A model generated the notes under the pieces. That model was not told where the DNA came from. It saw only the letters and a list, made by a program, of their open reading frames with translations, and did not search any database. Source: Mongoliitalea daihaiensis (GTDB lineage Bacteria > Bacteroidota > Bacteroidia > Cytophagales > Cyclobacteriaceae). Taken from it: DNA of 64,000 nucleotides. The position numbers and the translations under genes were made by a program. Each line of letters starts with the position of its first letter. The first letter of the stretch is position 1. Shown in pieces: positions 44,609-53,883 of the stretch. The stretch covers positions 1,835,592 to 1,899,591 of the forward strand of contig NZ_CP063779.1 of the NCBI RefSeq assembly GCF_021596945.1. Reading direction: 5' to 3'.

Positions 44609-45320
44609 GTTCACGCCACGCTCGCCACGGTGGTTCGCCACGTCCGCAGAGGAACGGTCCACGAATGACACGAATGTCACTAATGTGTTTTTTTCTAATC
44701 TCTCGCTTCTCGTTTCTAGGGTCTCAAAAACTCGGCGTTCACCATTAGATATTTTAATCAGGTAGTTGGTTTTTGTTCACGCTACGTCCGCCACGGTTGA
44801 TCGCCAGGTCCGCAGAGGGATGGTCCACGAATGACACTAATGTCACTAATGTGTTTTTTTCTAATCTCTCGCTTCTCGTTTCTAGGGTCTCAAAAACTCG
44901 ACGTTCACCATTAAATATTTTAATCAGGTAGTTGGTTTTTGTTCACGCCACGCTCGCCACGGTAGATCGCCAGGTCCGCAGAGGGTTGGTCCACGAATGA
45001 CACGAATGTCACTAATGTGTTTTTTTCTAATCTCTCGCTTCTCGTTTCTAGGGTCTCAAAAACTCGGCGTTCACCAATTGATATATTAATCAAATAGTTG
45101 GTTTTTGTTCACGCTACGTCCGCCACGGTTGATCGCCAGGTCCGCAGAGGGATGGTCCACGAATGACACTAATGTCACTAATGTGTTTTTTTCTAATCTC
45201 TCGCTTCTCGTTTCTAGGGTCTCAAAAACTCGACGTTCACCATTGATATTTTAATCAGGTAGTTGGTTTTTGTACACGCCACGCTCGCCACGGTAGATCG
45301 CCAGATCCGCCGAGGGGTTG
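44609..45320. repeat. Tandem array of 166-bp units in an alternating A-B-A-B-A' order
   Basis: Unit starts (GTTCACGC) lie at 44609, 44775, 44941, 45108 and 45272 (GTACACGC); periods are 166, 166, 167 and 164 bases. Units 1 and 3 share CGCCACGCTCGCCACGGT and CACGAATGTCAC; units 2 and 4 share CGCTACGTCCGCCACGGT and CACTAATGTCAC and look identical over long stretches. This indicates a duplication of a two-unit block. The fifth unit is cut off near 45320 and passes into CAGATTT repeats. Each unit ends in TCTCTCGCTTCTCGTTTCT, seen reversed after sucB. I found no gene in 44498-45418. Confidence 0.92.
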
Positions 45321-45418
45321 TCCACAGATTTCGCAGATTTTCACAGATTTTTTCCTTTTACATGAATCCCTGCTTGGTACTTGGGACATCTCCCCATCCT
45401 TCCTCTTTTTCGAACAAA

Positions 45419-46993
45419 TCAAGGTTTAGGAACTACCCGCATCTGATGCGTGGCCGTATGCAAAGCTCCATACATATCGGTGGCTTGGATTTCTATGGTG
45501 TAGTCGCCTGCTGGAAGATTGCTTGGAAGCGCTGCTCTCCATAAGTGGTCCGTAAGTGCAGGATTGGAAGGCCTTCTTCCTGGCAATGCTGTTTGGGTGG
45601 TATCCCATTCCATGACTTCCAACCAAAAACTTGGATCCAAACTTTCAAAGTTGATCATGGGTTTCCATTCTCCACCATTGATTCGAAAAATGACTTTGTC
45701 TGTTGCCGCTCCAGTGAAGAAGTTGGCTACTAGTTGCGCAGTAGTGCGAACACCTTCTACCAAAATTTTTGGAGCATGCACTTGGATTTGGTAGTCAGCA
45801 GCTCTTCCGGCAGGCTTATAGCGAGCCGCATACTCTGATCCATCAATTTCCAGAAATACATAGCCTTTAGGGGATCCATCCCTCATCGTAGAGGCGGGCG
45901 TACCATTTGCCAAGATCTTGCCGCTATACCAATCACCCGATGGAGTACCTACATTGAAGTGATGGTGGGCCTTGCTTCCATAAAAACCATCTTCTTTACC
46001 GAAAAAAGTTTGTTTCATGTAATGGGTGTGTGCACTCATAGAAAGCGTATTGGCAAAGGGAGAGATCAACTCTAATAATTTTTCTCTATCAGCATCTCTA
46101 AAGCTGTCTCCATTTTCCTCAAACAAAGGGATATGCATCAATAATACCACTAATTTGTCCTTGGAAACGAGTTTGAGGTTGTTTTCCACAAAAGCTAATT
46201 GGTCTTCTCGTAATCCGCCCCAATATCCCTGTCCATCTCTTGGGTCAGGATACAAAATGTTTTCCAATACTATGAAGTGGGCATTTCCATGATTGAAAGC
46301 ATAGGTGGCAGGACCAAAAGCAGCGGTGAAGGATTCATCGCTAAATTCGTCGGATGTGACGTCAAAATTCATATCGTGATTGCCCATGACATGAAACCAA
46401 GGAATACCTACTTTTTCGATAATTTCTTTGTAAGCATTGAAAAAGTCCGGCCGGTCACCCACAATGTCTCCTAAAGAAGCCCCAAAACTAACATCGGTGA
46501 TTCCTTCTACTTCAGATACAATACCTTTTCTAAAGTAATCTAATTCATCCAAACTATAGGGCTGAGGGTCTCCAAATATCAAGGCAGTGAATTTCTCCGA
46601 AAAAGTGGTAGGCAGTAATGCAAAATCTACAGAGGAAGGTAGCGGGCCTGTAGGTGTCACTCCAGCATACTTCAAATTAGCAGGTGACCCATTAGGCTTA
46701 TGAGTATAGAAAAACTGTGGAAGGTTATTTTTATCCACTGGAAGTTCGTGGGTGGATGGCTTGATTACAAAAACTGTTTGATGTTCTTTGATAGGTAATT
46801 CATAAGCTCCTTTGCTATCAGTCCGTACTACTTCAATTCCATTGGAAACAGCCACATTGGGAATCCCGTTTTCTCTGCGCTCTTTTTTTCCATTGCGGTT
46901 ACTGTCTTCGAATACAAAACCTTTGACAGTTTGCTGGGCATGGAGTACATAGGCGAAAGTGAAAAAGACGGCTGTAAAAATTAATTTTCTCAT
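45419..46993 (-). CDS. Exported calcineurin-like metallophosphoesterase
   Basis: The 524 residues have a signal peptide (about 1-19), an N-terminal SdrD-B/Cna-like beta domain (about 23-110, GFVFEDSNRNGKKE), a metallophosphoesterase domain (about 130-340) and a C-terminal beta domain (about 370-524). Metal-ligand motifs are FGDPQPY (first Asp), GASLGDIVGD, MGNHDMNFD (Asn-His), LLMHIPLF and SAHTHYM. The three-domain layout is typical of Bacteroidota exported phosphoesterases (MetallophosN/Metallophos/MetallophosC). A truncated second copy lies at 55568-56270. The natural substrate is unknown; the phosphatase gene at 52119 hints at an organic phosphate. Confidence 0.88.
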   Translation of the reverse strand: MRKLIFTAVFFTFAYVLHAQQTVKGFVFEDSNRNGKKERRENGIPNVAVSNGIEVVRTDSKGAYELPIKEHQTVFVIKPSTHELPVDKNNLPQFFYTHKPNGSPANLKYAGVTPTGPLPSSVDFALLPTTFSEKFTALIFGDPQPYSLDELDYFRKGIVSEVEGITDVSFGASLGDIVGDRPDFFNAYKEIIEKVGIPWFHVMGNHDMNFDVTSDEFSDESFTAAFGPATYAFNHGNAHFIVLENILYPDPRDGQGYWGGLREDQLAFVENNLKLVSKDKLVVLLMHIPLFEENGDSFRDADREKLLELISPFANTLSMSAHTHYMKQTFFGKEDGFYGSKAHHHFNVGTPSGDWYSGKILANGTPASTMRDGSPKGYVFLEIDGSEYAARYKPAGRAADYQIQVHAPKILVEGVRTTAQLVANFFTGAATDKVIFRINGGEWKPMINFESLDPSFWLEVMEWDTTQTALPGRRPSNPALTDHLWRAALPSNLPAGDYTIEIQATDMYGALHTATHQMRVVPKP

Positions 46994-47421
46994 GTTTTTT
47001 GTTGGTCAGGTTGGTAACATCAAAAGTAGGCTTATTTGAAGGAATGGAGTTTAAGGAAAGGTTAAGGATTTATTATAAAACGAGGGGTGTGGCAAAAATT
47101 AAATGTTTTTCATTTTAAAAACTAATTTCAAATAGAAGACCTTTTTAGGAGAATGACTTAAATAATAGGTTTTACATATTTAAACGCATGACTATGTATC
47201 CGTGGCTCTTTTTCGTTTAAAAAGCCTACTCACTATGTTCTAAAAACCTACTAATGTTTAGAGACGAATTTTTTATAATTATCTCAAAAACAATATTTTA
47301 CAAAATTTTTCCTTGGATTGATTTCTACTTTCTAGTTCTACTTGCTTTTGTTAAACGATATCATGACTCTAATTTTATCACTGCCTAGAAAGAGAATTAT
47401 TTTAACCAAACTAACCTTAAA
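46994..47421. other. AT-rich divergent region between phosphoesterase and second Sus operon
   Basis: 428 bases with no gene. It must hold the promoters of both divergent transcripts. TTTTG occurs near 47348, but I found no complete -33/-7 pair. The base composition becomes AT-rich here and stays so to about 55.5 kb. Confidence 0.4.
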
Positions 47422-50376
47422 ATGATGATGTTGAAGATTTACAAAATTAAAAGACTATTACTACTTGCATGGTGCTTTTTTGGATTTCTGATTCTATTAA
47501 ATAGTGCCAATGCTCAGGAGTCACTATTGGTTACAGGAACTGTAACCGATAAAGAAACTGGCGAACCATTAATTACTGCATTGATCTCTGTTAAAGGAGG
47601 TACTTCTGGGACTGCTGTGGACGCTAGTGGTAACTTTAGAATAAGCGTCGCACCAAATACTATACTAATCATTTCAAGCATTGGCTATAAAGCAAAGGAA
47701 ATTATAGCTAATCAAGATCCATTAATTATTTCATTGGAACCAAATGAAGAGAGCTTAGATGAAGTAGTCGTTATTGGATATGGCCGTGTAAGAAAAAGCG
47801 ACGCTACAGGAGCTGTTAGTTCTGTAAAACTAGACCCATTGAATAAAGGTTTAATATTAACACCCCAAGATGCACTGGTTGGAAAAATAGCAGGTGTAAA
47901 TGTTGTTCCTGGTACAGGAGCTCCAGGCAGCGAAGGCATAATTAGGATACGGATGGGAGCATCATTATCTGCTTCGAATGACCCACTTATTGTGATTGAC
48001 GGTGTGCCAATTGCTGGAAGCGCTCCCTTGAGTTCAATTAATCCCAATGATATTGAATCATTTACAGTATTAAAAGATGCCTCAGCAACAGCTATTTATG
48101 GTTCACGTGCCTCCAATGGTGTGGTAATCATTACTACCAAAAAGGGTGCCGCAAGATCAGGGAAACCCCAAGTGAGCTACACTGCTAACTTCATGGTAAA
48201 CAGAGTATATGATTTTTTTGATGTTTTATCAGCTGATGAATACAGAGAGATATTTCCAGTAAAAGCAATTGCGCCAGAAGATTTTCAATTAGGTTCTGCT
48301 TCTACGGACTGGCAAAGAGAAATCTATCGTACTAGCTTTGGGACTGATCATAGCGTTTCATTAAGTGGGAATTCATTAAACGTTCCTTACAGGGTTTCAC
48401 TTGGATATACAAATCAAGACGGAATAATTTCAGAAAATAATTTTCAAAGGAGTAATGTAAGCTTAGGGGTTTCTCCAAAGTTTTTTGATAGTCATCTTTC
48501 ATTAGATATAAATTTCAAGGGGATATGGGAAAACGAAAGACCAATATCTACTGGAGTGATCGGAAGCGCAATATCCTTCGATCCAACAAGACCCGTTAGG
48601 GAACAGTATCCCAATAATATAGGACTTGGTTATTTTGTGTGGATGAACGAAGGAAACCCGATTTCTTTAGCACCTACAAATCCAGTAGCAAATCTTTTTC
48701 TTACTAGTAGACTGAACAAAGAGTTCAGAACCTTAGGGAATATAGCATTGGACTATGTTGTTCATGGTTTCGAGGATTTAAGGATTAATACTAATTTTGG
48801 TTACGATATCAGAAATCGAGATTTTAGTGAAATTATTCCTGATAATGCCCCTGCAACCTTTACATCTATAAGGAATGATGGTCGTGGAAGACAGCTTTTT
48901 TCAGAAAATCAGAATACAAATTTCATCTTTACTACCTATGCTAATTATAACAAGACTGTTAGAAATAGGAATAATTTTGACGCAATGGTTGGTTATGAAT
49001 GGCAGAGGTTCTGGTATAGTATAAATCCCCAAAGCATCGTACGTGATGTAGTTGATACATCCGTACCTGATGAAGATGCGTTATATTTACTTTCATTTTT
49101 CACCAGGGTAAATTATTCAATAGGTTCAAAAATATTATTCACGGGAACCTTACGAGCAGATGGATCATCACGTTTTAGCCAAGAAAACCGTTGGGGATAT
49201 TTTCCATCAGGAGCAGTTGCTTATCGTTTAACAGAAGAGGCTTTTATCAAAAATATTTCAGCAATTTCAGATTTAAAGTTTAGAGTCAGTTATGGCAAAA
49301 CGGGTCAGCAAGATATTGGAGGATATCATCCATCATTAGCCACTTATACTGTATCAACAAATGCTCAACGATATTTATTCGGAAATGAATGGATAAATAT
49401 GATGAGACCAAATGGGTATGATCCAAATATTAGGTGGGAAACTACTTCTACATACAATTTAGGTTTTGACTTTAGTCTATTTAAGGATTATGTTTTTGGT
49501 AGTATTGATGCGTATCATCGTACCACAAACGATCTTCTTAATAGGATAGCGGTACCTGCTGGGAGTAATTTTACAAATATTATTGAAACCAATATTGGCA
49601 GTATGCGAAACCAAGGAGTTGAATTTGCTCTAGGAGGCACTCCAATAAAAAAGAATAATCTTGAATGGACTATTAGTGGGAATTTCACTTATAATAAAGC
49701 AACCATCACAAAACTCAACACCATTGATACAGAAGACAATTTTGTAAAAACTGGAACCATAAGCAGACGCGATTTTCAGATTCATAAAGTGGGTCATACT
49801 CCCAACACCTTCTTTTTACTACAACAGGCATATGATGATAACGGAAACCCATTAGAAGGACAGTATATCGGCAGGGATGGAGCAATAACTTCTAGTGAAC
49901 AGGATGCAAACAAGTATGTTACAGGAAAAAGCTCTTTACCTCCATACTTCTATGGTATAAGTACAAGGGTAACATACAAATCTTGGGACTTCGGAATGAA
50001 TGGACATGGAAGCTTTGGGAATTATGTTTTAAATTATCAACAAGCTGGCCAAACTCTTATGTCACTATTTAGCTCAGAGGGAGTCTCTAGCAATATTTCA
50101 AGGCAAGCACTAGATCGTGGATTTACAATGGAACGTTATTTTTCTGATATGTTTTTAGAATCGGGCTCATTTTTTAGGTTTGATAATATTACAGCTGGTT
50201 ATACGATTAATAACATATGGAAAGAGGGCAGTATGTTAAGACTTGCATTAAGTGCCCAAAATATGTTACTTCTAACACGCTACTCAGGAGTAGATCCTGA
50301 AATTTTTAATGGTCTTGATAACAATGTTTATCAACGTCCGAGAATATTTACCTGTTCTATCAATTTTAACTTCTAA
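47422..50376 (+). CDS. SusC/RagA-family TonB-linked outer-membrane transporter (second locus)
   Basis: The 984 residues show a signal peptide (about 1-31, ending NSANAQ), a carboxypeptidase-D-like regulatory domain (about 35-115, GTVTDKETGEPLITALISV), a plug (about 120-240 with DALVGKIAGVNVVPG, PLIVIDGVPI and the TATIYGSRASNGVVIITT-type block) and a barrel ending in INFNF. No STN domain is visible. The SusD gene starts 14 bases later and a histidine phosphatase gene follows, so the cargo may be an organic phosphate (inference). Several ATGs in a row open the gene; I used the first. Confidence 0.94.
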   Translation: MMMLKIYKIKRLLLLAWCFFGFLILLNSANAQESLLVTGTVTDKETGEPLITALISVKGGTSGTAVDASGNFRISVAPNTILIISSIGYKAKEIIANQDPLIISLEPNEESLDEVVVIGYGRVRKSDATGAVSSVKLDPLNKGLILTPQDALVGKIAGVNVVPGTGAPGSEGIIRIRMGASLSASNDPLIVIDGVPIAGSAPLSSINPNDIESFTVLKDASATAIYGSRASNGVVIITTKKGAARSGKPQVSYTANFMVNRVYDFFDVLSADEYREIFPVKAIAPEDFQLGSASTDWQREIYRTSFGTDHSVSLSGNSLNVPYRVSLGYTNQDGIISENNFQRSNVSLGVSPKFFDSHLSLDINFKGIWENERPISTGVIGSAISFDPTRPVREQYPNNIGLGYFVWMNEGNPISLAPTNPVANLFLTSRLNKEFRTLGNIALDYVVHGFEDLRINTNFGYDIRNRDFSEIIPDNAPATFTSIRNDGRGRQLFSENQNTNFIFTTYANYNKTVRNRNNFDAMVGYEWQRFWYSINPQSIVRDVVDTSVPDEDALYLLSFFTRVNYSIGSKILFTGTLRADGSSRFSQENRWGYFPSGAVAYRLTEEAFIKNISAISDLKFRVSYGKTGQQDIGGYHPSLATYTVSTNAQRYLFGNEWINMMRPNGYDPNIRWETTSTYNLGFDFSLFKDYVFGSIDAYHRTTNDLLNRIAVPAGSNFTNIIETNIGSMRNQGVEFALGGTPIKKNNLEWTISGNFTYNKATITKLNTIDTEDNFVKTGTISRRDFQIHKVGHTPNTFFLLQQAYDDNGNPLEGQYIGRDGAITSSEQDANKYVTGKSSLPPYFYGISTRVTYKSWDFGMNGHGSFGNYVLNYQQAGQTLMSLFSSEGVSSNISRQALDRGFTMERYFSDMFLESGSFFRFDNITAGYTINNIWKEGSMLRLALSAQNMLLLTRYSGVDPEIFNGLDNNVYQRPRIFTCSINFNF

Positions 50377-50390
50377 TTCGACAAATAGCC

Positions 50391-52076
50391 ATGAAAAGAT
50401 TTAATTATTTACCATTTATCGCTGTAATACTCTTATCTACATTCACAACTGGTTGTTTCAAGGACTTGGATACCTTACCCCTTAACGATCGACAATTAAT
50501 TAGTGAACAGGTTTATGCAACCGAACAGGGATATTTAGCTGTTTTAGCCAAGATTTATGGATCGCTTATATTGAATGGTCAGGATGGGCCTGATCGAGAT
50601 GGTGATCTTGGGGGTTTGGATGTTGGATATAGTGGATACACTCGTGCCATTTTTTATTTGCAGGAATGTTCCACTGATGAGGTAGCTCTTCATGCTGGAA
50701 GCTCGCAGGGATCTAGAGATTTCTTGTTCGTTAATTGGAATCCTTCTACACCTATTTTGCAATATGCCTACTATAGACTTTATATGACCATTGCGTATTG
50801 TAATGAATTTTTGAGGGAATCCACAGATGAAAAATTACAAGCAAGAGGTCTATTGGATCAAATGAGGTCAAATATAGAGTACTATCGCTCAGAGGCTAGA
50901 TTTATTCGTGCATATAGTTACAGTATGATATGTGACTTGTATGGATCAGGGCCATTTATAGATGAATCAATGCCTGTAGGTGTGATACCTCAACAACGCT
51001 CTCGTGCTGAAATATATAATTTTGCAGTAAATGAATTAGAGGAAATTAAAGATAAACTTAAGTTGCCGGGTACCAACGATTATGGAAGGGTCGATCAGGT
51101 AGCAAGCTGGTTCTTATTAGCACGTATTTACCTAAATTCAGAAACTTGGGTTGGACAACCAGAATATCAAAAAGCATATGAATATGCATCCATGATAATC
51201 AATAATGGTCAATACCCACTTGCTTCTGACTGGCGTCATATTTTCCTTGCGGATAATAATACCTGCAAAGAAATAATTTGGCCATTGGTGCAGGACGGAG
51301 AGTATACCATCAACAGTGCAGGCACAAATTTTCTAATGAAAGCATTAAATAATGGCCGTATGAGCAATTTTTATGTGACTGGAATAGGTGCACGTAGCTG
51401 GGGAAGTGCAAGAGCAAAAACTCAATTAGTGGAAAAATTCTCTCCTAGCGATCAAACTTTCGACATTGAAGATACTTGGGGAGATAAAAAAGCTGATAAG
51501 CGAGCTCAATTTTTCACAGAAGGCCATACCAAAGAAACTTGGAGAAGTAATCAACCTTTTATAAATGATTTCACGAATGGCTATGCCATAATAAAATGGC
51601 GTAATGTCAATAAGAACAGAGAAGATCTTGTGCCTGGCGGAACAACATATTCCTACATTGACTATCCTATGTTTAGAACTGCGGATGCATACCTTATGGC
51701 TGCTGAAGCGATCTTAAGGGGAGCAGATGGTTCACGAGCTGTAGCGTTAGAATATGTTAATGAAATTAGGGATCGAGCCTATTTATCAGGAAGCTATGGT
51801 AATGATAAATCAGGCCGAATTTCCGATGCTGAGCTAACTTTGGACTTTATATTAGATGAAAGAGCAAGAGAGCTTTATACCGAATCAGTAAGGCGCACAG
51901 ATTTAATTAGGTTTAATAAATTTACAAAAGGGTATAATTGGGATTGGAAAGGTAGTGACGGAACTGCAAACAATTTTTTAGGAAGAGATGTGGATGATAA
52001 ATTCAAGCTTTTCCCAATCCCAGATAATGAGTTTACTGTAAATCCAAACTTAACACAAAACCCAGATTTCAGATAA
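50391..52076 (+). CDS. SusD/RagB-family surface nutrient-binding lipoprotein (second locus)
   Basis: The 561-residue protein has a lipoprotein signal (FTTGC, Cys near residue 22) and the SusD helical fold. Characteristic blocks are EQGYLAVLAKIYGSL near 45, YYRSEARFIRAYSYSMICDLYG near 165, YPMFRTADAYLMAAEAILRG near 425 and ILDERARELYTESVRRTDLIRF near 490, ending with FPIPDNEFTVNPNLTQNP. The last two are classical RagB/SusD signatures, so this belongs to the main SusD branch, unlike the 6404 protein. It is the lid for the 47422 transporter. Confidence 0.95.
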   Translation: MKRFNYLPFIAVILLSTFTTGCFKDLDTLPLNDRQLISEQVYATEQGYLAVLAKIYGSLILNGQDGPDRDGDLGGLDVGYSGYTRAIFYLQECSTDEVALHAGSSQGSRDFLFVNWNPSTPILQYAYYRLYMTIAYCNEFLRESTDEKLQARGLLDQMRSNIEYYRSEARFIRAYSYSMICDLYGSGPFIDESMPVGVIPQQRSRAEIYNFAVNELEEIKDKLKLPGTNDYGRVDQVASWFLLARIYLNSETWVGQPEYQKAYEYASMIINNGQYPLASDWRHIFLADNNTCKEIIWPLVQDGEYTINSAGTNFLMKALNNGRMSNFYVTGIGARSWGSARAKTQLVEKFSPSDQTFDIEDTWGDKKADKRAQFFTEGHTKETWRSNQPFINDFTNGYAIIKWRNVNKNREDLVPGGTTYSYIDYPMFRTADAYLMAAEAILRGADGSRAVALEYVNEIRDRAYLSGSYGNDKSGRISDAELTLDFILDERARELYTESVRRTDLIRFNKFTKGYNWDWKGSDGTANNFLGRDVDDKFKLFPIPDNEFTVNPNLTQNPDFR

Positions 52077-52118
52077 TTTATTTATCTCAAAAGTAATTAT
52101 TAATCAAAAGGTGAAAGA

Positions 52119-53435
52119 ATGAAAATATCTCATAATTTAAGAAGACTATCTTTAATATTTTGGATACATGTATTTATTCCAAATATATTAGTTAATGCGC
52201 AAGATGTTCGCAAAGAAATTTTTTCAACTATTGAAAAATCAGGTGGAGTTAATTTTGCGTATACAATACCAAATGACATTGAAGCCAATGTGCCACCCAC
52301 TGGATATGAGCCTTTCTATATCAGTCATTTTGGGAGACATGGGTCACGTTATCTTGTTAGTGATAAGGAGTATTTGAAGGTTATAAATGTTTTTGAAAAG
52401 GCAGATAGCGAACAAATACTTACCCCACTTGGTCAGGATGTTTTTAACCGATTAAAAATTATCTATAGTCAAGTGGAAGGAAATGGCGGAGAACTTACTC
52501 CTTTAGGAAAAAGACAAATGAATGAAATATCTGAGAGGATGTTTGAAAAATACCCTAATGTATTCATTCAGAATGCACAAATTACAGCGGTCTCTACAAC
52601 AGTAGGGCGTTGTATAAATAGTATGGAATTGTTTTGTGAAGGATTAAGGGAAAAGAATCCTGTTTTAAATATAAACATGGATTCACATGAAAACCATATG
52701 GACTATTTAAATCATCATACCAGTCAGGCTGTTCAGTTTCGTTACGCAAAAGACACCTGGCTACCTGAATATGAGTTGTTTGAAGAATCACATATTATAC
52801 CAGATAGGTTAATTAAATCCCTTTTTCTTAGTGTGGAACACTTGGGGCCTGAGTTTAAGCCAAGCTCATTCATGTTTGATTTATTCGAAATTGCTGGGAA
52901 TATGCAAAATACAATGATTGATATTTCACTTTACGATTTGTTTCAAAAAGAAGAGCTATACAATCTTTGGCAAGCCAAAAATTATCAGCTTTATGTGAAA
53001 TATGGTAATGCTGCTATTAATGGAGGCATGATGATGGAAAATGCAAAGCCCCTGCTTAATGATATTTTAAATAAAGCAGAGAATATTATTTCAAAGAATG
53101 AGGTTGGCGCTTCTTTTCGGTTTGGGCATGACGGTAATATTGTTCCACTAGCTATGTTACTTCATATTCAAGGAACCTACAATAGCGTTGCTAACCCTCA
53201 AGATTATGCTAATTTTTGGAATGATTTTAAAGTTGCTCCAATGGCTGCTAATATACAAATGGTTTTTTACCGACATCCTGAAGTGAAAGATGTGTTAGTT
53301 ACTTTTTTATATAATGAGCAAACAGTGAGTGTACCTCCAATTGAAACTTCTCTTTTTCCGTTTTACAAATGGTCGGATGTAAAAACATTTTACCAGTCCT
53401 TACTTCAAAAGCCAAGTAAAGTGCCAACATCCTAA
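52119..53435 (+). CDS. Exported histidine phosphatase, MINPP-like (multiple inositol polyphosphate phosphatase branch)
   Basis: Branch-2 histidine acid phosphatases remove phosphates from inositol polyphosphates and similar esters through a phospho-histidine. The 438 residues have a signal peptide (about 1-28, ending VNAQD), the catalytic block FGRHGSRYL (H74 in the RHGSR motif) and the C-terminal proton-donor block FGHDGNIVPL (H337-D338). The RHGxR box plus the late HD is diagnostic for the clan; the closer assignment to MINPP rests on general resemblance (PTGYEPFYISHFGRHGSR). It is third in the Sus operon, 42 bases after susD. Confidence 0.82.
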   Translation: MKISHNLRRLSLIFWIHVFIPNILVNAQDVRKEIFSTIEKSGGVNFAYTIPNDIEANVPPTGYEPFYISHFGRHGSRYLVSDKEYLKVINVFEKADSEQILTPLGQDVFNRLKIIYSQVEGNGGELTPLGKRQMNEISERMFEKYPNVFIQNAQITAVSTTVGRCINSMELFCEGLREKNPVLNINMDSHENHMDYLNHHTSQAVQFRYAKDTWLPEYELFEESHIIPDRLIKSLFLSVEHLGPEFKPSSFMFDLFEIAGNMQNTMIDISLYDLFQKEELYNLWQAKNYQLYVKYGNAAINGGMMMENAKPLLNDILNKAENIISKNEVGASFRFGHDGNIVPLAMLLHIQGTYNSVANPQDYANFWNDFKVAPMAANIQMVFYRHPEVKDVLVTFLYNEQTVSVPPIETSLFPFYKWSDVKTFYQSLLQKPSKVPTS

Positions 53436-53654
53436 ATTATAAATGATTGAAAATAGGCAGGTTACAACTTTAAATTCATAAAATAGATCTAAAAAATAAG
53501 TTAAAAGATCATCTTCAGTAAAGATTATTCGAGTTCAGTTTATACCTGATAGTAAGTATTGAAACCTTATTTATGGACTTGTATTTTCAATCATTGTTGA
53601 CAGGTAGCAAGTGAAGGATATAAGATTTATTCATATAATGGAAATTAATAATCA

Positions 53655-53684
53655 CCTATCTTCATGTCTAAACATGAAGATAGG
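53655..53684. repeat. Perfect 12-bp inverted repeat between phosphatase and regulator genes
   Basis: CCTATCTTCATG (53655-53666) and CATGAAGATAGG (53673-53684) around six bases (TCTAAA). No T run follows, so it is either an operator or an mRNA hairpin at the end of the Sus transcript. The rest of the 448-base gap (53436-53883) is AT-rich without a gene. Confidence 0.6.
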
Positions 53685-53883
53685 GACAGATTAGGACGCT
53701 TTAATTCAATGAAAGTTTAAAGTAAAAGTATAAGATGGTAATTAGATATTAGGTTTGATTCAGTAAATTAGATGAGCAATGAATTGTATAAATTTTCGAT
53801 TCTTATAACTTAGCACTTCTTGTAAAAACCAAAATTCCTCCTAACCATTGGATTTACTCCACTTCAAACAATTTGAAAGTTAT

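Noticed and set aside
32371-45320. CRISPR arrays as explanation of the tandem repeats
   Set aside because: The 132- and 166-bp units follow each other without unique spacers, are far longer than CRISPR repeats, and no cas gene is present.
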